A DNA stretch of 64,000 nucleotides from Candidatus Enterococcus testudinis. Its GTDB lineage: Bacteria; Bacillota; Bacilli; Lactobacillales; Enterococcaceae. Below the pieces are notes generated by a model that saw nothing but the letters and a program-made list of their open reading frames with translations, made no database searches and was not told the origin of the DNA. A program made the translations under genes and the position numbers. This document shows, one piece after another, positions 1 to 7,811 of the stretch. The stretch spans positions 250,302 through 314,301 of the forward strand of contig NZ_NGKU01000001.1 in assembly GCF_002140915.1 (NCBI RefSeq), written 5' to 3'. Each line of letters starts with the position of its first letter. Within the stretch, counting starts at the first letter, position 1.

Positions 1-842
1 ATGTTCAAACCGAATTTACCACCTAAGCTTGCCATGACTTGTTCGCCTTCGTCTTTGCGTAGCAAACCGTGGTCAACGAAGATACAAGTCAATTGATCAC
101 CAATCGCTTTTTGTAAAAGGACACCCACGACGGATGAATCAACACCGCCAGATAGGCCAAGTAAAACTTTTTTGTCGCCGACTTGTTCACGGATTTTGGC
201 AACTTCCATCTCGATGAAGTTATCCATTGTCCAATCACCTGTACATTGGCAAACATCGATTGCGAAGTGGCGCAACAAATCATTGCCGTATTCAGAATGA
301 CGGACTTCTGCATGGAACTGGATACCGTACATCTTGCGTTCAGCATGTTGGATCGATGCAATAGGGCAGTCTTTGCTGGTGGCAACGACATCAAAGCCTG
401 TTGGTGCAGCAGTCACTAAATCACCATGACTCATCCAGACAGTTTGCTTGTCAGGTGTACTTTGGAACAAAGCTGCATCTGAAGACAATACGTCTAATTC
501 TGCTTTTCCGTATTCACGGTTTTTGGCTGGCTCAACAGTGCCGCCTAATTTATAAGTAATCAACTGCATACCGTAACAGATACCCAAGATTGGGATGCCT
601 AGTTCAAAAATTTTCTCATCGATACCAAAAGAGTTTTCGTCATAGACGCTATTTGGACCACCAGAAAGAATGATCCCTTTCGGATTCATCGCCTTGACTT
701 CTTCAGCGGTAATGCGGTGGCTCAATAATTCAGAGAAAACACCGAACTCGCGAATACGGCGCGTAATCAGCTGATTGTACTGACTACCGTAATCGAGTAC
801 GATAATTTTTTCGACGTTTGGCAAGTTGTCAACGTTTGTCAC
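1..842 (-). CDS. guaA: GMP synthase (glutamine-hydrolyzing), 3' end cut by window edge
   Basis: GuaA makes GMP from XMP, ATP and glutamine, the last step of guanine nucleotide synthesis. About 280 N-terminal residues are present. The class I glutamine amidotransferase domain has its nucleophile in GICYGMQ (Cys about residue 89) and its His-Glu pair in QFHAEVRH, where most relatives have HPE. The ATP pyrophosphatase P-loop LSGGVDSS follows. I chose the GTG at 842, preceded by GAGGTAAT; the next residues [13 protein letters not shown] match the family start. It lies downstream of coaA in the same direction with a hairpin between them. I see no guanine riboswitch in the 77-nt gap. Identity is near certain. 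Confidence 0.96.
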   Translation of the reverse strand, partial: MTNVDNLPNVEKIIVLDYGSQYNQLITRRIREFGVFSELLSHRITAEEVKAMNPKGIILSGGPNSVYDENSFGIDEKIFELGIPILGICYGMQLITYKLGGTVEPAKNREYGKAELDVLSSDAALFQSTPDKQTVWMSHGDLVTAAPTGFDVVATSKDCPIASIQHAERKMYGIQFHAEVRHSEYGNDLLRHFAIDVCQCTGDWTMDNFIEMEVAKIREQVGDKKVLLGLSGGVDSSVVGVLLQKAIGDQLTCIFVDHGLLRKDEGEQVMASLGGKFGLN

Positions 843-873
843 AATAAATTACCTCAATTCTTTTAATTTTTAT

Positions 874-895
874 TGAAAAAAGGAAAGTCCTTTTC
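874..895 (-). terminator. Intrinsic terminator after coaA
   Basis: Read on the minus strand, AAAAGGA and TCCTTTT form a short hairpin running into a T-run. It lies between the coaA stop and the guaA start, so guaA may be partly uncoupled from coaA. The stem is short and AT-rich. Confidence 0.5.
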
Positions 896-919
896 AACAG
901 CATACTATAAAGGAAGTGG

Positions 920-1843
920 TCAATACTTGCGTAAGAACACTTCGTCGATCAAATGGTGCTTGGTTTTATGAAGAATTATATCGGCTCTGCTGCGTGTAGG
1001 CAAGATATACTCATGTAAATTCTTTAAATTCACATTTTTCCATACTTCTTTTGCCATTTTAATGGCTTCTTTGCGGTCGCCGATGGCATATTGGTAATAG
1101 TAATTGCTCGGATCTTGGAAAGCTGTATCCAACAGAGATTCGAATCGTTCCAGATACCATTTCTCGATCAACTCAGGCTGTGCATCGACAAAAATCGAGA
1201 AGTCAAAGAAATCACTGATATAGATCTGCTGGTTGGCAGGCAATTGCAGTGTATTGATTCCTTCAACGATCAGAATGTCTGGTTGGCTGATGATTTCGTA
1301 TTCATCTGGGATGATATTGTAGACCTCATGAGAATAGACAGGGATCTTGATATCAGGCTCACCAGATTTGACGGCATTCAAGAAATTGATCAATGCTTCC
1401 ATATCATAACTTTCCGGAAACCCTTTGCGGTCCAAGCTACCCTTGGCCTCCAAGACTTCATTCGGGTATAAGAAACCGTCCGTGGTGATCAGTTGGACAT
1501 TTCGTCGAGGAAAGAGCCGTCCCAATAGGTTTTGCACAAGGCGTGCCGTGGTGCTTTTGCCCACAGCAACACTTCCTGCGATACCGATAATAAACGGCGG
1601 CATTTTGACATAGCGGTGCAAAAAGAGTCCTTTGCTGAGGGTCAATGATTCGAACTCTTTCATATACAAATGGATCAAATGGCATAGTGGTACATAGACA
1701 TCTTCTACATCTTGGACAGAGATACGGTCATTCAAGCTCTTGATATTGTCTAGTTCGTCTTGGGTAAATGGCATCATGCCGTTGGTATAAAAACCTTGCC
1801 ATTGCTCGCGGGGAATTTGGTAAAAATTCATGATTTCTTGCAT
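920..1843 (-). CDS. coaA: Type I pantothenate kinase
   Basis: CoaA phosphorylates pantothenate, the first committed step of coenzyme A synthesis. The product is 307 residues, the usual length for prokaryotic type I PanK. It shows the P-loop GSVAVGKST, the following [11 protein letters not shown] motif and the VEGINTLQ segment. The reading frame stays open far upstream (to 2347), but that part has no family similarity. I chose the ATG at 1843 because AGAAGGAG sits 7 nt before it and the protein then begins [15 protein letters not shown], close to the family N-terminus. An ATG at 1831 is a possible alternative. A hairpin and guaA follow. Confidence 0.93.
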   Translation of the reverse strand: MQEIMNFYQIPREQWQGFYTNGMMPFTQDELDNIKSLNDRISVQDVEDVYVPLCHLIHLYMKEFESLTLSKGLFLHRYVKMPPFIIGIAGSVAVGKSTTARLVQNLLGRLFPRRNVQLITTDGFLYPNEVLEAKGSLDRKGFPESYDMEALINFLNAVKSGEPDIKIPVYSHEVYNIIPDEYEIISQPDILIVEGINTLQLPANQQIYISDFFDFSIFVDAQPELIEKWYLERFESLLDTAFQDPSNYYYQYAIGDRKEAIKMAKEVWKNVNLKNLHEYILPTRSRADIILHKTKHHLIDEVFLRKY

Positions 1844-2118
1844 AATAGGCTCCTTCTTTACATCCCGGTTCAACAAAGGAAACCGGTCATCGGCAGTTAG
1901 CCACTCTCGGCGAATTGCTTCTGTTCGAAAATAGTTTACCATATAAATGACCGCTTCCACGAAAAAAGACCCGAAATTTACCGCAAGAATGCAAAAAAAA
2001 ATGATACATTCTTGCAAGTGAAGGGGAGGACGTTTACTTTTAGCAAATTTTCGGTATGATGAAAGGGAAAAGCGGAGATGGAAGAAAGCAAAAATTGGTT
2101 TAAAGAAAGGAAATGACG
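1844..2118. other. Divergent intergenic region between coaA and the methyltransferase
   Basis: This 275-nt stretch holds the 5' regions of coaA (minus) and the methyltransferase (plus). Apart from the plus-strand promoter listed separately I see no conserved element. The open frames crossing it are overhangs of the flanking genes. Confidence 0.6.
2033..2060 (+). promoter_or_regulatory. Promoter of the methyltransferase gene
   Basis: TTTACT (2033-2038) and TATGAT (2055-2060) are 16 nt apart and lie about 60 nt before the start codon. This is a good sigma-A-type match. Confidence 0.6.
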
Positions 2119-2724
2119 ATGAGCAATCATTATTATACAGAAAACCCGGATACGGCCCATGACTTCGAGCAATGGTCCTTCGAATTGAAAGGCAAGCTGT
2201 TCCAATTTGTGACTGACAGCGGTGTGTTTTCCCGAGATACAGTCGATTATGGTTCCCGCGTGTTGATCGATAGCTTTGACTGGCAGAATCTGCCAGAAGG
2301 AACGCTATTAGATGTGGGCTGCGGCTATGGACCAGTGGGGTTGTCACTGGCGTATGCCAGTCAAAGACCTGTCGAAATGATCGATATCAATCAACGGGCG
2401 GTGGATCTAGCCAAAGGCAATGCGCAACGGAATGGCATCGAGCAAGTGGATGTCCACCAATCGAATATTTATGCTGATTTGAATCAAACAGCCTATGCAG
2501 CGATTCTCAGCAATCCGCCGATCCGCGCGGGAAAAGACGTGGTGCACGAGATTTTGACCGGCGCTTATCCACTGTTGAAAACGGACGGCACCCTAACGAT
2601 CGTGATCCAAAAGAAACAAGGCGCCCCGAGTGCCCAAAAGAAAATGCGAGAAACCTTTGGCAATGCTGAAATCATCAAGAAAGACAAAGGCTATTATATT
2701 ATCCAAAGTATCAAAGAGGCCTAG
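2119..2724 (+). CDS. Class I SAM-dependent methyltransferase, RsmC/YbxB-like
   Basis: This is a probable RNA guanine-N2 methyltransferase of the small-domain (RsmC-like) family, 201 residues. Motif I is [16 protein letters not shown] (about residues 72-87) and the catalytic motif is SNPPIRAGK (about 132-140), as in 16S rRNA m2G methyltransferases. Only the catalytic half of E. coli RsmC is present, as in the Gram-positive YbxB group. ATG codons occur at 2113 and 2119; AAAGAAAGG ends at 2110, so 2119 has normal spacing and was chosen. The gene is monocistronic, with its own promoter and a terminator overlapping its 3' end. The exact RNA target cannot be read from the sequence. Confidence 0.85.
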   Translation: MSNHYYTENPDTAHDFEQWSFELKGKLFQFVTDSGVFSRDTVDYGSRVLIDSFDWQNLPEGTLLDVGCGYGPVGLSLAYASQRPVEMIDINQRAVDLAKGNAQRNGIEQVDVHQSNIYADLNQTAYAAILSNPPIRAGKDVVHEILTGAYPLLKTDGTLTIVIQKKQGAPSAQKKMRETFGNAEIIKKDKGYYIIQSIKEA

Positions 2725-2744
2725 CCCCTTTGATACTTTCTTTT
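2705..2744 (+). terminator. Terminator overlapping the methyltransferase stop codon
   Basis: AAAGTATCAAAG (2705-2716) and CTTTGATACTTT (2728-2739) form a perfect 12-bp stem followed by CTTTT. The 5' arm encodes the last residues of the gene. Confidence 0.85.
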
Positions 2745-2755
2745 ATAGCAATCGA

Positions 2756-2789
2756 TTCAGTACGTAAAGGCCATTTTTTATGTGCTGAA
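2756..2789. repeat. 13-bp inverted repeat upstream of the LacI-family gene
   Basis: TTCAGTACGTAAA (2756-2768) pairs with TTTATGTGCTGAA (2777-2789) across an 8-nt loop, with two G-T wobbles. No T-run follows on either strand. It may be a backup termination structure or a binding site. Confidence 0.45.
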
Positions 2790-2842
2790 AAAAAGAAAGT
2801 ACAATGTGACAGGAATGGGTGCTATTTTTTTGCAACAAAATT

Positions 2843-2851
2843 TGCTACACT
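2843..2851 (+). promoter_or_regulatory. Extended -10 promoter of the LacI-family gene
   Basis: TGC followed by TACACT forms an extended -10 about 24 nt before the start codon. There is no good -35, only a T-tract. Confidence 0.4.
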
Positions 2852-2874
2852 TTAGGCAAGAGAGGTGAGAAGCG

Positions 2875-3894
2875 ATGAAAATGACAATCAAACAGATTGC
2901 CGAAATGGCGGGGGTATCCGTGACCACGGTGTCCCAAATTTTGAACAACAAAGGCAGCCGTTTTAGTGAAGAGACCCGCAAACGGGTATTAGATATTGTA
3001 AACAAGTATCACTATAAGCCGGATTTTTTTGCTTCAAATCTAATCAACCGCCATTCTAAGACGATCGGTATGATCGTACCAGATGTGACGGATTTCTTTT
3101 TTTCCAAAATCATTGAAGGGGCAGAGAGTTACTTTAACCCGTTAGGCTACATGCTGGTGTTATGCAATTCTCGCCATAGTCAGGAAAAAGAGATCCAATA
3201 TTTGAATGAACTATCCCACCGCTCAGTCGATGGTATTTTGTTGGCGACACCGCATCTGCTGCCGGAGGCGTATTCTTTGAAGAGCGGTTTTTTTGATGAT
3301 CGACCGATCATTCTTGTTGATCGAGGAATCAATCAAAGGGACAATGGCCGTTTGATCGTCAAAGAATATGAAGGGGCGTATCAAGCAGTCAACTATTTGA
3401 TCAACAATGGACATCGCCAAATAGGCATGTTGAAAGAAAGTACCGGCTACTATCAATTAGAAGAACGCTTCAATGGCTACCGTCATGCATTGAAGGATCA
3501 TCAGATCCCATTCAAAGGACGATACGTTGAAAGTGCGGAATTGACTGTTTCTGGGGGCTATGAGGCGACCAAAGCTTTATTGAAATACAAAGAGATCACT
3601 GCCTTCTTCTGCGGCAATGATGCGATGGCGATCGGCTGTTACCAAGCGATTTATGAAGCAGGGAAGAAAGTACCGGAAGATATATCGGTCATAGGGTTTG
3701 ATGCGTTGAAACTATCTGAATATATCACGCCGCCGTTGACGACCGTGATGCAGCCGACCTTTGAGATTGGGTTTACTGCGGCCAAATTTTTAGTCGATGC
3801 GATTGAGTTTCCGACACGACGAATTCCAAATAAGATTTTTGATACAAAATTAATTATTCGTGAGAGCGTGGAGACATTGACAAGCAAGGAATAA
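2875..3894 (+). CDS. LacI/GalR-family transcriptional regulator
   Basis: A 339-residue regulator. The N-terminal helix-turn-helix and hinge helix are plain (IKQIAEMAGVSVTTVSQILNN, residues about 5-25). From about residue 60 a periplasmic-binding-protein-like sensor domain follows (KTIGMIVPDVTDFFF), most like the ribose-repressor branch. RBS GAGAGGTGAG precedes ATG 2875; an ATG at 2881 is also possible. It stands directly upstream of the deoxyribonucleoside operon, separated by 123 nt that hold a cre-like site, a palindrome and a promoter, so it is the natural candidate regulator of pdp-deoC-cdd. The effector (ribose, deoxyribose, a nucleoside or a phosphate) cannot be told from sequence. Confidence 0.88.
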   Translation: MKMTIKQIAEMAGVSVTTVSQILNNKGSRFSEETRKRVLDIVNKYHYKPDFFASNLINRHSKTIGMIVPDVTDFFFSKIIEGAESYFNPLGYMLVLCNSRHSQEKEIQYLNELSHRSVDGILLATPHLLPEAYSLKSGFFDDRPIILVDRGINQRDNGRLIVKEYEGAYQAVNYLINNGHRQIGMLKESTGYYQLEERFNGYRHALKDHQIPFKGRYVESAELTVSGGYEATKALLKYKEITAFFCGNDAMAIGCYQAIYEAGKKVPEDISVIGFDALKLSEYITPPLTTVMQPTFEIGFTAAKFLVDAIEFPTRRIPNKIFDTKLIIRESVETLTSKE

Positions 3895-3911
3895 TGCGGT
3901 ATATTTCTTCT

Positions 3912-3925
3912 TGTAAGTGTTTTCA
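3912..3925 (+). promoter_or_regulatory. cre-like catabolite-repression site upstream of pdp
   Basis: TGTAAGTGTTTTCA matches the CcpA operator pattern TGWAANCGNTNWCA at all but one defined position (T for the central C). It lies about 40 nt upstream of the pdp -35, which fits carbon control of nucleoside catabolism. Confidence 0.5.
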
Positions 3926-3938
3926 TAATTTCACGATA

Positions 3939-3969
3939 TTTAGTAAACTGTTTTACTAAAGTAGTTTAC
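3939..3969. promoter_or_regulatory. Operator-like nested palindromes at the pdp promoter
   Basis: TTTAGTAAA (3939-3947) and TTTACTAAA (3952-3960) are perfect 9-bp arms around CTGT. A second pair, GTAAACT (3943-3949) and AGTTTAC (3963-3969), reuses the left arm and overlaps the -35. Alternative pairing of one arm suggests two overlapping binding sites. The LacI-family protein just upstream is the likeliest ligand, though the centre is not the usual CG. Confidence 0.6.
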
Positions 3970-3992
3970 CTACACAGAAATTATTGTATAAT
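3965..3992 (+). promoter_or_regulatory. Promoter of the pdp-deoC-cdd operon
   Basis: TTTACC (3965-3970), a 16-nt spacer, then a perfect TATAAT (3987-3992). The -35 overlaps the inverted repeat. The -10 covers a possible upstream ATG at 3991, which therefore cannot be the pdp start. Confidence 0.75.
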
Positions 3993-4017
3993 GTTAGAGG
4001 AAGCGAGGGTCATTTCG

Positions 4018-5319
4018 ATGCGAATGGTAGATTTAATTGAAAAGAAGCGTGACGGCAAGTCATTAACGAAGGAAGAAATTGACTACATTGTAACTGCGTA
4101 TACTGATGGAAGTATCCCAGATTATCAGATGAGTGCCTTGTTGATGGCTATTTACTATGTAGATATGACGGATGAAGAAATCACAAACTTGACGTTGGCA
4201 ATGGCGAACTCTGGTGAAGTGATCGATCTTTCATCAATTGAAGGAATCAAAGTAGACAAACATTCAACTGGTGGTGTTGGTGACACAACCACCTTGATTT
4301 TAGCACCGTTGGTAGCCAGTGTAGGTGTCCCTGTTGCCAAAATGTCCGGCCGCGGCTTGGGTTATACGGGCGGCACGTTAGATAAATTAGAAGCCATTCC
4401 TGGTTTCAAAATCGAAATCCCTGAAGAAGAATTCATCCGCTTGGTCAACGAAAGCAAAATGGCGGTGATCGGTCAATCTGGCGATCTAGCACCAGCAGAC
4501 AAAAAATTATATGCATTGCGGGATGTAACGGCAACAGTCAGTTCGATTCCATTGATTGCAAGTTCGATCATGAGTAAGAAAATTGCTGCAGGCGCAGATG
4601 CGATTGTCTTAGATGTTACAACAGGTGACGGCGCCTTTATGAAAAATATCGATGATGCCAAACGATTGGCAAAAACAATGGTTCGGATCGGTAAATTGGC
4701 CAATCGACAAACAATGGCCGTGATTTCGGACATGTCGCAGCCTTTAGGTGAAGCAATCGGCAATAGTTTAGAAGTAGTGGAAGCCATTGAAACCTTGCAA
4801 GGAAAAGGACCAGAAGATTTGACTGAGATGTGTTATGTATTAGGCAGTCAAATGGTCGTCTTGGCGAAGAAAGCTGATTCAATCGAAGAAGCACGTGAAA
4901 TGCTGTCTGAAGCACTTCATTCGGGCAAAGCATTGTCCAAGTTTCGAGAATTGGTCGTTAATCAAGGGGGCGATGCCTCAGTGATCGACGAACCAGACAA
5001 AATCTTGACAGCACGATATGAGGTCGAACTGCCAGCCAAAAGCAGTGGCGTCGTAACGAAGCTCGTCGCAAATGAACTAGGGATCGCAGCCATGATGCTA
5101 GGAGCTGGACGCAAAACAAAAGAAGAAGACATCGATCATGCAGTGGGTATCAAATTGCACAAAAAAGTCGGTGACACGGTCGCTGAAGGCGAATCTCTTT
5201 TGACGATATACAGCAATACCGAAGCCATCGATGAGGTGATCGCCTTGATCGAAGCACACATTGAAATTGGAGATACCGGCGAAGAACCGCCGTTGATTCA
5301 TGACATGATTACAGAATAA
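4018..5319 (+). CDS. pdp: Pyrimidine-nucleoside phosphorylase
   Basis: This enzyme phosphorolyses uridine, thymidine and deoxyuridine to the base plus (deoxy)ribose 1-phosphate. It has 433 residues, the family length. The phosphate-binding KHSTGGVGD (about 81-89), the signature [21 protein letters not shown] region (about 113-133) and the C-terminal domain (VKLH-type KLHKKVGD) are all present. I chose ATG 4018 ([13 protein letters not shown], the standard N-terminus), with AGCGAGGG 8 nt upstream. It is first in the operon; deoC starts 14 nt after its stop. Regulation is probably through the palindrome and cre-like site upstream. Confidence 0.95.
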   Translation: MRMVDLIEKKRDGKSLTKEEIDYIVTAYTDGSIPDYQMSALLMAIYYVDMTDEEITNLTLAMANSGEVIDLSSIEGIKVDKHSTGGVGDTTTLILAPLVASVGVPVAKMSGRGLGYTGGTLDKLEAIPGFKIEIPEEEFIRLVNESKMAVIGQSGDLAPADKKLYALRDVTATVSSIPLIASSIMSKKIAAGADAIVLDVTTGDGAFMKNIDDAKRLAKTMVRIGKLANRQTMAVISDMSQPLGEAIGNSLEVVEAIETLQGKGPEDLTEMCYVLGSQMVVLAKKADSIEEAREMLSEALHSGKALSKFRELVVNQGGDASVIDEPDKILTARYEVELPAKSSGVVTKLVANELGIAAMMLGAGRKTKEEDIDHAVGIKLHKKVGDTVAEGESLLTIYSNTEAIDEVIALIEAHIEIGDTGEEPPLIHDMITE

Positions 5320-5333
5320 GGAGCGGATAAACA

Positions 5334-5996
5334 ATGGAATTGAATCGAATGATCGACCATACGATATTGAAAGCTGATGCCAGCGAAGAGGATGTATTAC
5401 GTATTATTGAAGAGGCAAAAACGTATCACTTCTATTCAGTTTGTATCAACCCAACGTGGGTTGCTTTTGCAGCGGAACAATTAAAAGGTGAACCGACAGC
5501 TGTTTGTACAGTGATTGGCTTTCCTTTAGGGGCAAATACGTCAGAAGTCAAAGCTTACGAAACCACAGATGCCATCAACAATGGCGCAGATGAAGTCGAT
5601 ATGGTCATCAACATCGGCGCATTGAAATCAAAACAATACAAAAAAGTGCAAGCTGATATTGAAGCAGTCGTAACAGCAGCGAAAGATAAAGCGTTAGTCA
5701 AAGTTATCATTGAAACAGCATTGCTAGACAACGAAGAAATCGTGAAAGCCTGTGAATTAGCTAAAGCAGCCGGTGCGGACTTTGTCAAAACATCGACAGG
5801 TTTTTCTACCGGTGGCGCAGTGATCGATGATGTGCGCTTGATGCGTGAAACTGTAGGCCCTGAAATGGGTGTGAAAGCTTCTGGTGGAATCCATAATGAA
5901 GCAGAAGCGGCAGCAATGGTTGAAGCTGGTGCCAACCGATTAGGTACAAGTGCAAGTGTAGCCATCGTGACAGGGTCAACAGGCGGCGGTTACTGA
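5334..5996 (+). CDS. deoC: Deoxyribose-phosphate aldolase
   Basis: DeoC cleaves 2-deoxyribose 5-phosphate to glyceraldehyde 3-phosphate and acetaldehyde. It has 220 residues. The Schiff-base lysine lies in [10 protein letters not shown] (Lys-152), the relay pair is Asp-90 (ADEVDMVIN) and Lys-181 (GVKASGGI), and the C-terminal Tyr that enters the active site is the last residue. RBS AAGGAG precedes ATG 5334. It takes the sugar phosphate made by Pdp and DeoD after isomerisation by DeoB, so the operon leads deoxynucleosides into glycolysis. Confidence 0.97.
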   Translation: MELNRMIDHTILKADASEEDVLRIIEEAKTYHFYSVCINPTWVAFAAEQLKGEPTAVCTVIGFPLGANTSEVKAYETTDAINNGADEVDMVINIGALKSKQYKKVQADIEAVVTAAKDKALVKVIIETALLDNEEIVKACELAKAAGADFVKTSTGFSTGGAVIDDVRLMRETVGPEMGVKASGGIHNEAEAAAMVEAGANRLGTSASVAIVTGSTGGGY

Positions 5997-6043
5997 TCAT
6001 CCCCTTTTTCTAAAAGAAAAATATGTAAAGAATGAGGACAATC

Positions 6044-6442
6044 ATGACAACAGCAAAAAAAGAATGGATCGAAACAGCCGTTGCGGCGTTAGACAAAGCT
6101 TATGTGCCCTACTCCAAGTTTCCTGTTGGTGCATGTTTGGTCGGTAAGAGCGGCACTGTTTATCAAGGAATCAATATCGAAAACGCCTCTTTTGGCTTAA
6201 CCAATTGTGCGGAACGTACGGCATTTTTTAAAGCAATATCAGAAGGTGAGAAGGCATTTGACCATTTAGTTGTAGCTGGTCACACGCCGGAACCAATTTC
6301 ACCTTGCGGCGCTTGTCGGCAAGTGATGGTCGAGTTTTGCCAACCCACCATGCCAGTGACATTAGTCGGGGACGATGGGGTGACCAAAGAAACTACGGTC
6401 GGCGAACTGCTGCCTTACTACTTCACCAATAAAGATTTATAA
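6044..6442 (+). CDS. cdd: Cytidine deaminase
   Basis: Cdd deaminates cytidine and deoxycytidine to uridine forms that Pdp can split. The product is 132 residues, the size of the short tetrameric type. Zinc ligands and the catalytic Glu are in NCAERTA (Cys-55, Glu-57) and PCGACRQ (Cys-88, Cys-91). An in-frame ATG lies at 6032, but AATGAGGA gives correct spacing only for 6044. It is the third gene of the pdp operon, just before the lipoprotein gene. Confidence 0.95.
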   Translation: MTTAKKEWIETAVAALDKAYVPYSKFPVGACLVGKSGTVYQGINIENASFGLTNCAERTAFFKAISEGEKAFDHLVVAGHTPEPISPCGACRQVMVEFCQPTMPVTLVGDDGVTKETTVGELLPYYFTNKDL

Positions 6443-6508
6443 ATCATGTTCATTCAGTCGATGCGGCTGTTGAAAAAAAAAAACTATATTTTAGGGGGCT
6501 TTACAGCA

Positions 6509-7627
6509 ATGAAAAAAGCAAAATTATTTAGTTTAGGGATTGTTGCAGTAACTGGTTTAACATTACTAGGTGCTTGCGGCAGCGGCAACTCAGGTTCAAC
6601 AGATTCAACTGGCGGCAGTGCGGCAGAAGGATCAACAGATGCAGCACACAGTGTAGCGATCGTTACCGATATCGGTGGTGTCGATGACCGCTCATTCAAC
6701 CAATCTGCTTGGGAAGGATTGGAAGCATGGGGGGAAGAACATAGTATCGCGCGTGGTGTTGGCGGTTATGACTATGTTCAATCAAATGAAGCGTCAGAAT
6801 ATACGACAAACGTTAGTGGTGCCGTGCAAAATGGTTTCAAAACAGTTTTTGGTGTTGGTTACTTATTGAAAGATGCCATCTCAGCAGCAGCTGACCAAAA
6901 CCCTGACACACAATTCGGGATTATCGATGATGTGATCGAAGGCAAAGACAACGTCGTTTCAGCAACATTTAAAGACAACGAAGCAGCATACCTTGCAGGT
7001 TTTGCAGCAGCGTACACAACAAAAACAAACAAAGTCGGCTTCATCGGTGGTGAAGAAGGCGTCGTGATCGACCGTTTTGAAGCTGGTTTCGAAACAGGCG
7101 TTGCTGATGCAGCGAAAGCTCTAGGCAAAGATATCGAAGTTGTAACTGAGTACGCAGCATCATTTGGCGATCCTGCTAAAGGAAAAGCATTAGCAGCTTC
7201 AATGTACCAAGGTGGCGCGGATGTTATCTTCCATGCTTCAGGCGGTACAGGTGCGGGTGTCTTCCAAGAAGCAAAAGCAATCAACGAACAATTGAGCGAT
7301 GCTGATCTTGAAGACAAAAAAGTTTGGGTAATCGGTGTAGATAGTGATCAACAAGACGAAGGTGCATTCAAATCAGCTGATGGTACAGATGACAACTTCA
7401 CTTTGGCTTCAACATTAAAAGGTGTTGGTGCAGCAGTACAAGATATCTCAACACGTGCATTAGAAGATAACTTCCCTGGCGGCGAACACATCGTTTACGG
7501 CTTGAAAGATGGCGGCGTAGACATTACTGAAGGATACCTTTCAGATGATGCTAAAGCAGCGATCGAAACAGCGAAACAAGATGTGATCGACGGTAAAGTA
7601 GAAGTACCAGAAACACCAGAAGACTAA
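6509..7627 (+). CDS. BmpA/Med-family nucleoside-binding lipoprotein of an ABC transporter
   Basis: Extracytoplasmic substrate-binding lipoprotein of 372 residues. The signal peptide MKKAKLFSLGIVAVTG ends in a lipobox with LGAC, followed by a Gly/Ser/Thr-rich linker. The BMP-domain start is VAIVTDIGGVDDRSFNQSAWEG; this family (PnrA, BmpA) binds purine nucleosides. I chose ATG 6509, after TTTTAGGGGG, because it begins the signal peptide. It is the last gene before two hairpins and then the ATPase and permease genes. Higher expression of the binding protein than of the membrane parts is usual and fits the hairpin. Confidence 0.93.
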   Translation: MKKAKLFSLGIVAVTGLTLLGACGSGNSGSTDSTGGSAAEGSTDAAHSVAIVTDIGGVDDRSFNQSAWEGLEAWGEEHSIARGVGGYDYVQSNEASEYTTNVSGAVQNGFKTVFGVGYLLKDAISAAADQNPDTQFGIIDDVIEGKDNVVSATFKDNEAAYLAGFAAAYTTKTNKVGFIGGEEGVVIDRFEAGFETGVADAAKALGKDIEVVTEYAASFGDPAKGKALAASMYQGGADVIFHASGGTGAGVFQEAKAINEQLSDADLEDKKVWVIGVDSDQQDEGAFKSADGTDDNFTLASTLKGVGAAVQDISTRALEDNFPGGEHIVYGLKDGGVDITEGYLSDDAKAAIETAKQDVIDGKVEVPETPED

Positions 7628-7647
7628 TGTCGTCTTTTATGTAGTGG

Positions 7648-7671
7648 TTTTGCCCCAATCATGGGGCAAAA
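7648..7671 (+). terminator. Intercistronic stem-loop after the lipoprotein gene
   Basis: TTTTGCCCC and GGGGCAAAA form a perfect 9-bp stem with a 6-nt loop. No T-run follows, so it looks like an mRNA-stabilising or partial-termination hairpin, not a full terminator. Confidence 0.6.
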
Positions 7672-7692
7672 TCATTATGTAAAAAAAGAGCG

Positions 7693-7731
7693 ACTATCTT
7701 GATGAAAGCCTCAGGTTTTCATGAGGATAGT
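7693..7731 (+). repeat. Second intercistronic hairpin before the ABC ATPase gene
   Basis: ACTATC (7693-7698) and ATGAAA (7702-7707) pair with TTTCAT (7717-7722) and GATAGT (7726-7731), joined by a 3-nt internal loop. I see no clear promoter in the 184-nt gap; the remainder is AT-rich and featureless. Confidence 0.5.
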
Positions 7732-7811
7732 AATCTTCCAAAGCAATAGCCATTATTCATGTGATACATAATCGATAGCGAAGCGAATTAGAAAGTAAGG
7801 ATGTGAGAAAT

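Noticed and set aside
843-919. A guanine riboswitch before guaA.
   Set aside because: The gap is only 77 nt and contains just a short terminator hairpin and the RBS.
1844-2347. An open frame extends the pantothenate kinase upstream to about 475 residues.
   Set aside because: The extension has no RBS, no family similarity and runs through the promoter of the divergent methyltransferase gene; AGAAGGAG before ATG 1843 marks the true start.
3991-4017. An ATG at 3991 in frame with pdp.
   Set aside because: It lies in the TATAAT of the operon promoter, so it would not be transcribed; ATG 4018 has an RBS and gives the standard N-terminus.
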